DNA of 64,000 nt, taken from positions 1 through 64,000 of the forward strand of contig CAWCNI010000007.1 in the NCBI GenBank assembly GCA_963796915.1. The letters run 5' to 3'. Below, piece after piece: positions 1-7,122 of the stretch. Position 1 is the first letter of the stretch; each line of letters opens with the position of its first letter. The translations under genes were made by a program, and so were the position numbers. This DNA comes from JAENWD01 sp963796915 (GTDB lineage: Bacteria > Acidobacteriota > Vicinamibacteria > Vicinamibacterales > JAENWD01). The notes under the pieces are model-generated. The model worked only from the letters and a program-made list of their open reading frames with translations, did not search any database and was not told where the DNA came from.

Positions 1-379
1 CGTCGAGGACGTCAGCCCGTGGAACCACTGGCGGATGCCGGCGATCGTCAAGGACCTCGGCCCGGCGCTCGACGAAGGGCCCGTCCTCGTGACTGTCGAG
101 TACCTGGTCGATCCCGCGCGGGTCACTGAATTCCTCGAGGCTATTCACGCCTACGAGCATGCGCGGCGCCGGGACGGCGCATCGGACTGGGGAGTGTTCC
201 GCGACGTGGAGCGCGCAGGTGTCTACCTGGAGACGTTTACCGTCAGCTCCTGGGCCGAGCACCTGCGGCAACACGAGCGCGCCACCCGTGCCGACAGCGA
301 GCTCGAAGACCGCCTGCGCCGCGCGGCCCGCACCGAGCCCGCGGTGCGTCACCTGATCAGCGCCTCCGCGAAGATGTGA
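1..379 (+). CDS. MFS exporter, C-terminal fragment (5' end outside window)
   Basis: The frame is open from base 2 to a TGA at 377-379, so this is the last ~125 residues of a gene that begins outside the window. The visible part is a soluble tail of the form VLVTVEY..DPARVTEFL..IHAYEHARRRDGA..WGVFRDVERAGVYLETFTVSSWAEHLRQHER. I recognise this as the monooxygenase-like C-terminal domain found on MFS_3 (enterobactin-exporter EntS-like, DUF894) drug/siderophore exporters. An internal ATG at 35 is not a believable start, because the frame upstream of it (ending NHWR) also fits the family. No membrane helix lies inside the window, so the transporter call rests on the tail domain alone. Confidence 0.6.
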   Translation, partial: VEDVSPWNHWRMPAIVKDLGPALDEGPVLVTVEYLVDPARVTEFLEAIHAYEHARRRDGASDWGVFRDVERAGVYLETFTVSSWAEHLRQHERATRADSELEDRLRRAARTEPAVRHLISASAKM

Positions 380-425
380 CCGCCGGCCGGCGCCGCTCAC
401 GCACGTGGTGCGCGGCCGGATGGGA

Positions 426-1673
426 CTACGTATTCAATTCGCGAAGACGTCGCTCGAGGAACCGCCGCTCGCTCGGGTTGCCCGCGAGGTCGAGCGCTCT
501 CGCATAGCAGGCGGCGGCGTCGGCGCGCCTGTCGAGACGCGCCAGCAGATCCGCCCGCGCGGCATGCAGGAGGTGGTAGCCGTCGAGCGCGCCGTCGGCG
601 GTGAGCGCGTCCATCAGCATCAGGCCCTGCTCGGCGCCTTCGGACATCGCCACGGCCACGGCGCGATTGAGCGACACGACGGGCGAGGGCTGAACCTGCT
701 CGAGGACGCCGTAGAGCGCGGCGATCTGACGCCAGTCCGTGTCGGCGGCGCATCGTGCCTGGCAATGAAGCGCCGCGATTGCTGCCTGGAGCGCGAACGG
801 GCCGCCGCGAGCGGCCACCGCCTCGTCCACGAGTGGCAGCGCCTCGGCGATCATGGCTCGATCCCAGCGGCTGCGATCCTGGTCGCCGAGGACCACCACG
901 TCGCCCGATTCGTCGAGGCGCGCCTCGCGTCGCGCATGATGGAGCAGCATCAGCGCCACCAGTGCCGTCGCCTCGGACGGGGGCGCCGGCGACAGCAGGG
1001 TCCGCACCAGGCGGGCCAGCCGAATCGCCTCCGCGCAGAGATCGGCCCTGACGAGCGCCGTTCCCCGTGTCGCGGCGTATCCCTCGTTGAACACCAGATA
1101 CAGCACTGTCAGGACCGCATCGAGCCGGGATGGCAGTTCGTCGGCGCCCGGCACGACGTACGGGATCTGCGCGTCGCGAATCTTGCGCCTGGCCCGCACC
1201 AGCCGCTGCGACATCGTCACCGGCGCGACCAGGAAGGCGCGCGCGATCTCGTCGGTCTCGAGGCCGCCAAGCGTCCGCAGCGTGAGCGCCACCTGCGCGT
1301 CGAGCCCGAGCGCGGGATGGCAGCAGGTGAAGATCAGCCGCAGCCGATCGTCCGGAATGTCGGCGGCGTCATAATCCGGCACGTCCGGGAGGGACTGCGC
1401 CGAGGCGTCGGCGGCGTACGAGCCGATCGCCTGCTCGTGCCGGACACGGCGGCGCAGGCTGTCGATCCCCTTGTGCCGGGCGGTCTGCACGATCCAGGCG
1501 CGAGGGAACTCGGGGACCCCGGTCAGGGGCCACTGGACCAGCGCCGCGGCAAAGGCGTCCTGTGCGGCCTCTTCCGCGACGTCGAAGTCGCCCAGCAGCC
1601 TGATGAGGGTGGCGACGATTCGACCCCACTCGGCGCGGTAGAGGCCGTCAACGGCGCCCTCGATGTCGGTCAC
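426..1673 (-). CDS. ECF RNA polymerase sigma factor, ECF42/SigJ-like with long C-terminal extension
   Basis: About 415 residues. Sigma region 2 sits at about residues 8-75 (LYRAEWGRIVATLIRL, then DFDVAEEAAQDAFAAALVQWP) and region 4 at about 110-165 (ALGLDAQVALTLRTL, TDEIARAFLV, SQRLVRARRKI). These are followed by some 220 residues of helical, TPR-like extension (LLHHARREARLDE; DWRQIAALYGVLEQV). Known ECF42 sigma factors have this extension and sit beside DGPF/YciI proteins, exactly as here with the divergent gene at 1752. The frame is open far upstream, but that part would overlap the divergent gene, so I take the GTG at 1673-1671 (VTDIEGAVDGLYRAEW) as the start. It probably controls its DGPF neighbour; the signal sensed is unknown. 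Confidence 0.85.
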   Translation of the reverse strand: MTDIEGAVDGLYRAEWGRIVATLIRLLGDFDVAEEAAQDAFAAALVQWPLTGVPEFPRAWIVQTARHKGIDSLRRRVRHEQAIGSYAADASAQSLPDVPDYDAADIPDDRLRLIFTCCHPALGLDAQVALTLRTLGGLETDEIARAFLVAPVTMSQRLVRARRKIRDAQIPYVVPGADELPSRLDAVLTVLYLVFNEGYAATRGTALVRADLCAEAIRLARLVRTLLSPAPPSEATALVALMLLHHARREARLDESGDVVVLGDQDRSRWDRAMIAEALPLVDEAVAARGGPFALQAAIAALHCQARCAADTDWRQIAALYGVLEQVQPSPVVSLNRAVAVAMSEGAEQGLMLMDALTADGALDGYHLLHAARADLLARLDRRADAAACYARALDLAGNPSERRFLERRLRELNT

Positions 1674-1751
1674 TGGTCGATCGTAGACATTTTTTTCCGG
1701 CAAGGTGTCGATCTCGCCTGGTCCCGTTCGATTCACCTGACGGAGGCACAC

Positions 1752-2123
1752 ATGAAGTACATGCTGCTGATTTACAACAACGAGCAGGAGTGGGACCGCT
1801 TGACCGAACAGCAACGCCAGGCCATTTACGGCGAATTCCGCCAGTTTGGCGACCAGATCAAGCAGAGCGGCCACTACGTCTCCGGCTCGCAGCTCCAGCC
1901 GGTGTCGTCGGCCACGACGGTGAGGGTCCGTGACGGCAAGCGCCTGCTGACCGACGGGCCGTTTGCCGAGACCCGCGAGCAGCTTGGCGGCTACTACCTG
2001 GTCGAGGCGGCGAACCTGGATGAGGCTGTGGAGATTGCCGGCCGCATCCCCGGCGCGCGCTTCGGCACCATCGAGGTCAGGCCAATGGTGGAAATGGCGG
2101 TGCCCGCTGGCAAACGTCAGTGA
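1752..2123 (+). CDS. YciI/DGPF-domain protein, partner of the ECF sigma factor
   Basis: 123 residues, a compact alpha/beta ferredoxin-like fold. The hallmark motif LLTDGPFAETREQLGGYYLVEA is present (at about residues 75-95), followed by AVEIAGRIPGARFGTIEVRPM. The start ATG has GGAGG-like bases (cggaggcacac) just upstream. It is divergent from an ECF42-type sigma factor across an 80-base gap, the standard arrangement for this family. The biochemical role of DGPF proteins is not established; YciI-like proteins are small, possibly catalytic, cytoplasmic proteins. The stop TGA overlaps the GTG that may start the downstream permease (GTGA), which suggests one transcript. Confidence 0.88.
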   Translation: MKYMLLIYNNEQEWDRLTEQQRQAIYGEFRQFGDQIKQSGHYVSGSQLQPVSSATTVRVRDGKRLLTDGPFAETREQLGGYYLVEAANLDEAVEIAGRIPGARFGTIEVRPMVEMAVPAGKRQ

Positions 2124-4648
2124 CCCAGCGCTCGTCTAAGTTCCCGATGACCTCTCTGTTCAACGACCTTCGCTTCGCCATCCGGGGGCTCCGACGCAGC
2201 CCGTTGTTCGCCACTGTGGCCATCCTTTCGCTGGCCCTCGGGATCGGCGCCAACACCGCGATCTTCACGCTGCTGGACCAGATCCTGCTGCGAAAGCTCC
2301 CGGTGAGGGCCCCCGAGCAGCTGGTCATGGTCTACCAGCAGGGCGCGCACATGGGCAGCAACATGGGCCCCCGGATGAACTCCTATCCGATGTACCAGGA
2401 CCTGCAGAAGCGGGCGGCGCCCTTCTCGGAGGTGATCTGCCGGCGGCTGATTCCCGCGTCAGTCGCCGTGGACAACCGGACCGAGCGGCTGACGGCGGAG
2501 ATGGTCTCGGGCAATTTCTTCACCATGCTGGGGGTGCAGCCGGCCCTCGGCCGCGTATTCAGCTCACAGGAGGACGATCAGCAGTACGCGGGTCATCCCG
2601 TCGTGGTGCTGGCCTACGACTACTGGGTCAGCCGGTTCGCCAGCGACCGCGGCGTGATCGGCAAGAAGATTCTCGTGAACAACTACCCGATGACGATCGT
2701 CGGCGTCTCGGCGCAGGGGTTTGCGGGAATCGACCCGGCCGCGTCGCCGCAGATCCGCGTGCCAGTGCTGATGAAGCGCGCCCTGGCGCCCGAATGGACC
2801 TGGTTCAGCGCCGACGACCGCCGATGCCGCTGGGTGCAGGTCTTCGCACGGCTCAAGCCGGGTGAGACCGTCCACTCGGCCGCGGCGCCCGTGCAGGGGC
2901 TGTTCACGCAGATTCGCACCTACGAGATGACGTTGCCGGCGGCCAAGGACTGGTCGGCCTATTCGCGTCAGCAGTTCATGCAGGGCAAGATGCTGCTGGA
3001 CAAGGCCGACATCGGCTACTCGCAGGTGCGGAACGACTTCTCGAAGGCGTTGATCGTGTTGATGTCCATGGTCGGGCTCGTCCTCCTCATCGCCTGCGCC
3101 AACGTCGCCAACCTGCTCATCGCCCGCGGCTTCATGCGTCAGCGTGAGATTGCCGTGCGCCTGTCGCTCGGCGCATCCCGCGGACGCCTGGTGCGTCAGC
3201 TGCTCGTCGAGAGCCTGGTGTTGTCCGCGGCCGGCGGCGTGATGGGACTCGCGGTGTCCTTCGCGCTCACGAAGGGCCTGCTGGCCCTGATGCCGAGCAG
3301 CGGATCGCCGCTCCTGATCAAGGCCTCGCCAGACTTCCGAATCCTCGGCTTCACCCTCGTGCTGACGTTCATCACGGGCACCGTGTTCGGCCTCCTGCCG
3401 GCGCTGCGCGCCAGCCGGCCCGATCCCTGGTCCACGCTGAAGGACACGATGGGCTCGATTGCGGGAACCGGCGGGTCGCTGTTTCTCAGGAAGGGGCTCG
3501 TCGCCGCGCAGGTGGCGCTCAGCTTCCTGCTGCTCTTCGGCGCCGGCTTGTTCGTCCGCAGCCTGCAGAACCTGAAGACCACACAGACTGGCGTTGAGCT
3601 CGACAACCTGGTCACGTTTCAACTCTCGCCGTCGCTGAGCGGCTACGACAACCCGCGTGGCGCCATCTTCTACCAGCAGCTGCTCGACAATCTCGGCGCG
3701 GCCCCCGGCGTCAAGTCCGTCGGCCTGGCAGCGGTCTCCATCCTGAGCGGCGACGAATGGGACAGCACGATGTCTGTCGAGGGCCACAAGGCGACCGACG
3801 GCGAAGATCTCGCGGCGTTCATGAACGCGCTCTCGCCAAATTACTTCACCACGATGAAGATCCCCATCCTCGAGGGCCGGGACTTCACGCGGGCGGACAT
3901 CAAGGAAGACTCGAAGGTCGCCATCGTCAACCACCGGTTCGCGGAGCATTTCTTCCCCGGCAAGAGCGCGATCGGCAGGCATATCGGCTTTGGTGACGGC
4001 CCGGGCACGAAGCTGGACATGGAGATTGTGGGCGTCGCGGCCGACGCGCTCTACGAGGGCCCGCGCGAGGGCATCCATCGCCAGGTCTTCATCCCCAACT
4101 GGGGCAAGAACACCGCCGCCATTTACGTTCGCACCGCCACATCGTCGGCCGGCGCCTACAGCCTGATCCGCAGCGAAGTGAAGCGCCTCGACACCGCGAT
4201 GCCGGTGTACGAGATGAAGACGCTCGAGGCGCAGCTCGACGAGATCCTGCTCACCGACCGCCTGATTGCGCTGCTGTCTGCCGGCTTCGGCCTGCTGGCC
4301 ACGCTGCTCGCGTCGATCGGCCTCTACGGCGTGATGGCCTTTGTCGTCGCCAGGCGCCGCAAGGAGCTGGGCATCCGGCTGGCGCTTGGCGCGGAGCCGA
4401 AGATGGTCGTCTGGATGGTGATGAAGGAAGTGCTCCTGCTGCTCGCTATCGGCCTGGCGATCGGCGTGCCGTCGGCCCTGGCCGCGGGCCGATTCGTGTC
4501 CACGCAGCTGTATGGCATCGAGCCCTACGACGCGACGATTGCCATTGCCGCCGTCCTCGTGCTCGCCAGCGTGTCTGCCGCCGCGGGCCTGATTCCGGCG
4601 CGGCGCGCGGGGCAGATCGATCCGATTCTCGCTCTGCGCTATGAGTGA
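2120..4648 (+). CDS. ADOP-family ABC transporter permease (MacB/FtsX type)
   Basis: Up to 842 residues. One N-terminal helix (LFATVAILSLALGIGANTAIF) leads into a MacB-like periplasmic core at about residues 50-300. A first FtsX unit follows with helices near ALIVLMSMVGLVLLIACANV and after RQREIAVRLSLGASRGRLVR, then a second periplasmic core, and a final FtsX unit (GFGLLATLLASIGLYGVMAF ... VSAAAGLIPARRAGQIDPI). Two copies of the RExAVRLALGA-type motif mark the duplication. This is the large fused permease that is abundant in Acidobacteriota; no dedicated ATPase lies next to it. The GTG at 2120 overlaps the stop of the DGPF gene; an ATG at 2147 (MTSLFNDLRFAIRGL) is an equally good start. It has no PadR regulator, unlike the copy at 45089. 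The substrate is unknown. Confidence 0.9.
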   Translation: MTQRSSKFPMTSLFNDLRFAIRGLRRSPLFATVAILSLALGIGANTAIFTLLDQILLRKLPVRAPEQLVMVYQQGAHMGSNMGPRMNSYPMYQDLQKRAAPFSEVICRRLIPASVAVDNRTERLTAEMVSGNFFTMLGVQPALGRVFSSQEDDQQYAGHPVVVLAYDYWVSRFASDRGVIGKKILVNNYPMTIVGVSAQGFAGIDPAASPQIRVPVLMKRALAPEWTWFSADDRRCRWVQVFARLKPGETVHSAAAPVQGLFTQIRTYEMTLPAAKDWSAYSRQQFMQGKMLLDKADIGYSQVRNDFSKALIVLMSMVGLVLLIACANVANLLIARGFMRQREIAVRLSLGASRGRLVRQLLVESLVLSAAGGVMGLAVSFALTKGLLALMPSSGSPLLIKASPDFRILGFTLVLTFITGTVFGLLPALRASRPDPWSTLKDTMGSIAGTGGSLFLRKGLVAAQVALSFLLLFGAGLFVRSLQNLKTTQTGVELDNLVTFQLSPSLSGYDNPRGAIFYQQLLDNLGAAPGVKSVGLAAVSILSGDEWDSTMSVEGHKATDGEDLAAFMNALSPNYFTTMKIPILEGRDFTRADIKEDSKVAIVNHRFAEHFFPGKSAIGRHIGFGDGPGTKLDMEIVGVAADALYEGPREGIHRQVFIPNWGKNTAAIYVRTATSSAGAYSLIRSEVKRLDTAMPVYEMKTLEAQLDEILLTDRLIALLSAGFGLLATLLASIGLYGVMAFVVARRRKELGIRLALGAEPKMVVWMVMKEVLLLLAIGLAIGVPSALAAGRFVSTQLYGIEPYDATIAIAAVLVLASVSAAAGLIPARRAGQIDPILALRYE

Positions 4649-4653
4649 GGTAG

Positions 4654-4687
4654 CGCAGCCGGCAGGCGGCAGCGGCAGTCGGCTGCG
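4654..4687. terminator. GC-rich hairpin between convergent genes
   Basis: CGCAGCCG at 4654-4661 pairs with CGGCTGCG at 4680-4687 around an 18-base GC-rich loop made of GGCAGGCGGCAGCGGCAG. It lies in the 64-base gap between the permease (ending 4648) and the convergent SDR gene (ending 4713). A T tract is missing, so it is at best a weak or factor-assisted terminator for both genes. The loop resembles the GGCAGGC minisatellite at 44956. Confidence 0.3.
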
Positions 4688-4712
4688 TTAAGTCGGCCGC
4701 GCCTGCTGCCTG

Positions 4713-5381
4713 CTATGCCTCCGCCAAAGCGGCAATATCGCGGTTCTCGAGGCGTGTCACCGGTGCGCCGCTGGTCGCGGCGACGATCATCGCGCGGCCA
4801 ATCTGCTCGGTCGTGATGATCAGCCGCGGCAGCGCCGCGCGCAGCACCGTCAGCAGCGGGCCGGTGACGACGTAGAAGATTCGTGTCCAGGTGGTGCTCG
4901 ACCTGATGCCGTGGAGCGGCTGGATCACACCGGGCCGGAACATGTAGGCGGCCTTGAACGGCATGGCGAGCAGCGCGTTCTCCGTGCGGCCCTTCACGCG
5001 CGCCCACATCAGGCGGCCTTCGCCAGTGCTGTCAGTCCCCGTACCGGAGACGTAGATGAATGTCATCCCCGGGCTCGTGTCGAGGAGCTTGTGCGCGACG
5101 GCGATCGTCAGGTCGTAGGTCACTCGCGTGTAGTCGATCTCCGACATTCCAACTGACGACACACCCAGGCAGAAGAAGCAGGCGTCCACCCCCTTCAACC
5201 GACCGGCGACGGCGCTCAGATCCGTCACGTCCGGCAACACGAGATCGGCGATCTTCGGGTCGTGGTTGCCGCTGGGCCGCCTGCCGAGCGTGACCACAGA
5301 CGTGATTCGCGGGTCGCGCAGGCATTCGCGCACCACGCCCTGCCCCACCATGCCCGTTGCGCCGAGTATCAGGACCTTCAT
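4713..5381 (-). CDS. NAD(P)-binding SDR-like protein (atypical, HTATIP2/NmrA-like)
   Basis: 222 residues. The N-terminal Rossmann motif is KVLILGATGMVGQGVV (GxxGxxG at residues 7-13), followed by CLRDPRITSVVTLGRR and the beta4 segment GVDACFFCLGVSSVGMS. The active-site area reads FIYVSGTGTDSTGEG; a classical YxxxK is not obvious, and KGRTENALLAM may supply the lysine. These features fit the short atypical SDR group related to HTATIP2 and NAD(P)-dependent epimerases. The ATG lies 2 bases after the TGA of the upstream gene (TGACGATG), so it is probably translated together with the AlkZ-like gene. The substrate cannot be inferred. Confidence 0.8.
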   Translation of the reverse strand: MKVLILGATGMVGQGVVRECLRDPRITSVVTLGRRPSGNHDPKIADLVLPDVTDLSAVAGRLKGVDACFFCLGVSSVGMSEIDYTRVTYDLTIAVAHKLLDTSPGMTFIYVSGTGTDSTGEGRLMWARVKGRTENALLAMPFKAAYMFRPGVIQPLHGIRSSTTWTRIFYVVTGPLLTVLRAALPRLIITTEQIGRAMIVAATSGAPVTRLENRDIAALAEA

Positions 5382-5383
5382 CG

Positions 5384-6451
5384 TCAGTGCACCTTCAGCG
5401 TGGCCGGCAGGCCGTGGAACTGCGCGTAGCGTGCCAATTGCACGTCCAGTGCCTCACGCAGCGCGCGCGTCAGGCGGGTGAAAGGCTTGACCTCGACGTG
5501 CACGCTGTCGGGCAGACGCGTACGGCGCCAGCCGCCCGCCCAGTGCCCGTCAATCACCAACTGATGAGGAAAGGCGCCGACCGATGCCGCCGTACGCGGA
5601 GCCACACTCGTGCCGCGATCGCGGTAGGCAATCAGGCACTCGTCGTAGTTTGGCAGCAGATAGAGGGAGACGCCCGGCGGCTGCCGTGGTGCAGCTGTGA
5701 CGCCCTGCCAGTGAGCGCGGCCATCGAGCGCCCGCTCGACCAGCGCGTCTCCCGCCAACGCGATGCCTTCCTTGCCGTCCCGCATCGTCAGGCCGGACCA
5801 CCACGCGAAGTCGCGAATGGTCGCCGGCCCATGACTCGTGAAGTAGCGTGTCGCGAAGGCCGCCAGCGCCTCGTCGCGGGTTACTACGCGCCGCTGTGGC
5901 ACCCGTTCGTCGAGTATGGCGTAGGTGAACTGGCTGCCGCGCCGGGCACCGCTGCACACCAGTCCGTCGAGCTCGGCGCTCATCATCACGAACGCAAGCC
6001 GAATGCCGGCGGCTTCGATGCCGTCGTCCCGCAGCGCCGCGGACACCTCGGCGCGCGTCTTCATCTGCCCGTCGCGGAGGACGCGCGTGATCACCTTGTA
6101 CGCGCGCGACACCACCGCCCGGTCGAGTCCCACCTTCCTGTAGTAGGACGCGTTGAACGCCTGAACGCGGTGACCGGTCAGCAGGAGCAGCGCGCGGATG
6201 TCGTCCGGCGCGACGAAGTGCCACGTCGGCCGCATGACGTGCGTTCGCAGGATCTCGCCGCGATTGAACGCCCCGTCCACGTCCGCCGCCGCAAGGCGCG
6301 GCGCCCGCATGCCAATTGCCCATCGTGCGCCGTCGTAGTCCTGCGACTGGACCGCGCCAAACCACGAGACGGCCTCGCCAGCCGATCGGAAGCGCGGCTT
6401 CAGGAGCCGCTGAAAGTGCAGGCGAGGGCCGACGATGTCAGGCGGCAACAT
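5384..6451 (-). CDS. Winged-helix DNA-binding protein of the AlkZ/YcaQ-like family (HTH_42)
   Basis: 355 residues with the family's usual landmarks: LLKPRFRSAGEAVSWFGAVQ, then SQDYDGARWAIGMRA near residues 34-50, ILRTHVMRPTWHFVAPDD, IRDFAWWSGLTMRDGKEG, and the C-terminal VSLYLLPNYDECLIAYRDR and HQLVIDGHWAGGWRRT. The family (PF06224) includes AlkZ, a glycosylase that unhooks DNA crosslinks using a QxQ motif; the QSQ here is at the matching place, so glycosylase activity is possible but unproven. It is the first gene of a pair with the SDR gene, 2 bases apart. The response-regulator gene upstream on the same strand ends 12 bases before this ATG, so transcription could run through. Confidence 0.82.
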   Translation of the reverse strand: MLPPDIVGPRLHFQRLLKPRFRSAGEAVSWFGAVQSQDYDGARWAIGMRAPRLAAADVDGAFNRGEILRTHVMRPTWHFVAPDDIRALLLLTGHRVQAFNASYYRKVGLDRAVVSRAYKVITRVLRDGQMKTRAEVSAALRDDGIEAAGIRLAFVMMSAELDGLVCSGARRGSQFTYAILDERVPQRRVVTRDEALAAFATRYFTSHGPATIRDFAWWSGLTMRDGKEGIALAGDALVERALDGRAHWQGVTAAPRQPPGVSLYLLPNYDECLIAYRDRGTSVAPRTAASVGAFPHQLVIDGHWAGGWRRTRLPDSVHVEVKPFTRLTRALREALDVQLARYAQFHGLPATLKVH

Positions 6452-6463
6452 GGCGGACGCGCA

Positions 6464-7094
6464 TCACAGCTGAATGATGCCGCGACGGACCGCGATGGCC
6501 ACAGCCTGGGTGCGATCGCTCGCCGCGAGCTTGTCCATGATGTGCTTGACGTGGACCTTGACGGTCTCCTCGGAAATCCTGAGCGCCTCGGCGACGTCAC
6601 GGTTCCGGTTTCCGCGCGCGACGAGGTTCAGCACTTCTGTCTCGCGATCTGTCAGCGTCTCATCCCCCATGTGCTCGGCGAGGTGGGCCGCGACGTCAGC
6701 CGGGATGCGGCGCTTGCCGGCATGGACGTGCCGGACGGCCTCGATGAGCTCCTGCGGCGGCGTGCTCTTCAGCATGTAGGCCCTGGCGCCGGCGGCAAGC
6801 GCGCGCTGGATCTCGACGTCGCCCTCGAATGTCGTCAGCACGATGATCCGCGCATCGCGCTGGCGCGATCGAATCGCGATCATCGCGTCGATGCCGCTCA
6901 TGTCGGGGAGCCGGAGATCCATCAGCGTCACGTCCGGCGCAACAGCCTCGGTACTGCTGCACGGCGTCGCGGCCGTTGGCAGCCTGTGCGACCACGCGCA
7001 TGTCGGCCTGGTTGTTGATGATCGCCGCGAGGCCCTCCCGGAGCAGCGGGTGATCGTCGACGGTGAACACGCGGATGACAGCGGCTTCGCTCAC
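6464..7094 (-). CDS. NarL/FixJ-type response regulator, interrupted by a single-base frameshift
   Basis: A GTG start at 7094, preceded by AGGAG with 7-base spacing, opens a receiver domain (VIRVFTVDDHPLLREGLAAI ... NGRDAVQQY). The frame then breaks at about 6950. The rest continues in another frame (VAPDVTLMDLRLPDMSGIDAM ... TTFEGDVEIQRALAAGARAYMLKSTPPQEL) into a LuxR-type HTH (LTDRETEVLNLVARGNRNRDVAEALRISEETVKVHVKHIMDKL). Removing one C from CAGTACCGAGG gives Q-Y-E-A-V-A-P and one protein of 209 residues, the family length. The phospho-acceptor Asp (in LMDLR) lies after the break. It is 28 bases downstream of the propeller kinase, its evident partner. Consensus error or pseudogene: see findings. 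Confidence 0.85.
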
Positions 7095-7122
7095 GACTCA
7101 CTCCTGACGCGCGCGACCCGGC

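Noticed and set aside
405..1673. Long plus-strand open frame over the ECF sigma factor gene
   Set aside because: It is the GC-driven antisense shadow of the sigma gene (rich in Arg, Gly, His), joins the real DGPF gene only by lack of stops, and matches no family.
6464..7094. Two separate genes, a lone receiver domain and a lone LuxR-type HTH protein
   Set aside because: The break falls inside the receiver domain before the phospho-acceptor Asp, so neither half is a functional unit; a one-base shift explains both.
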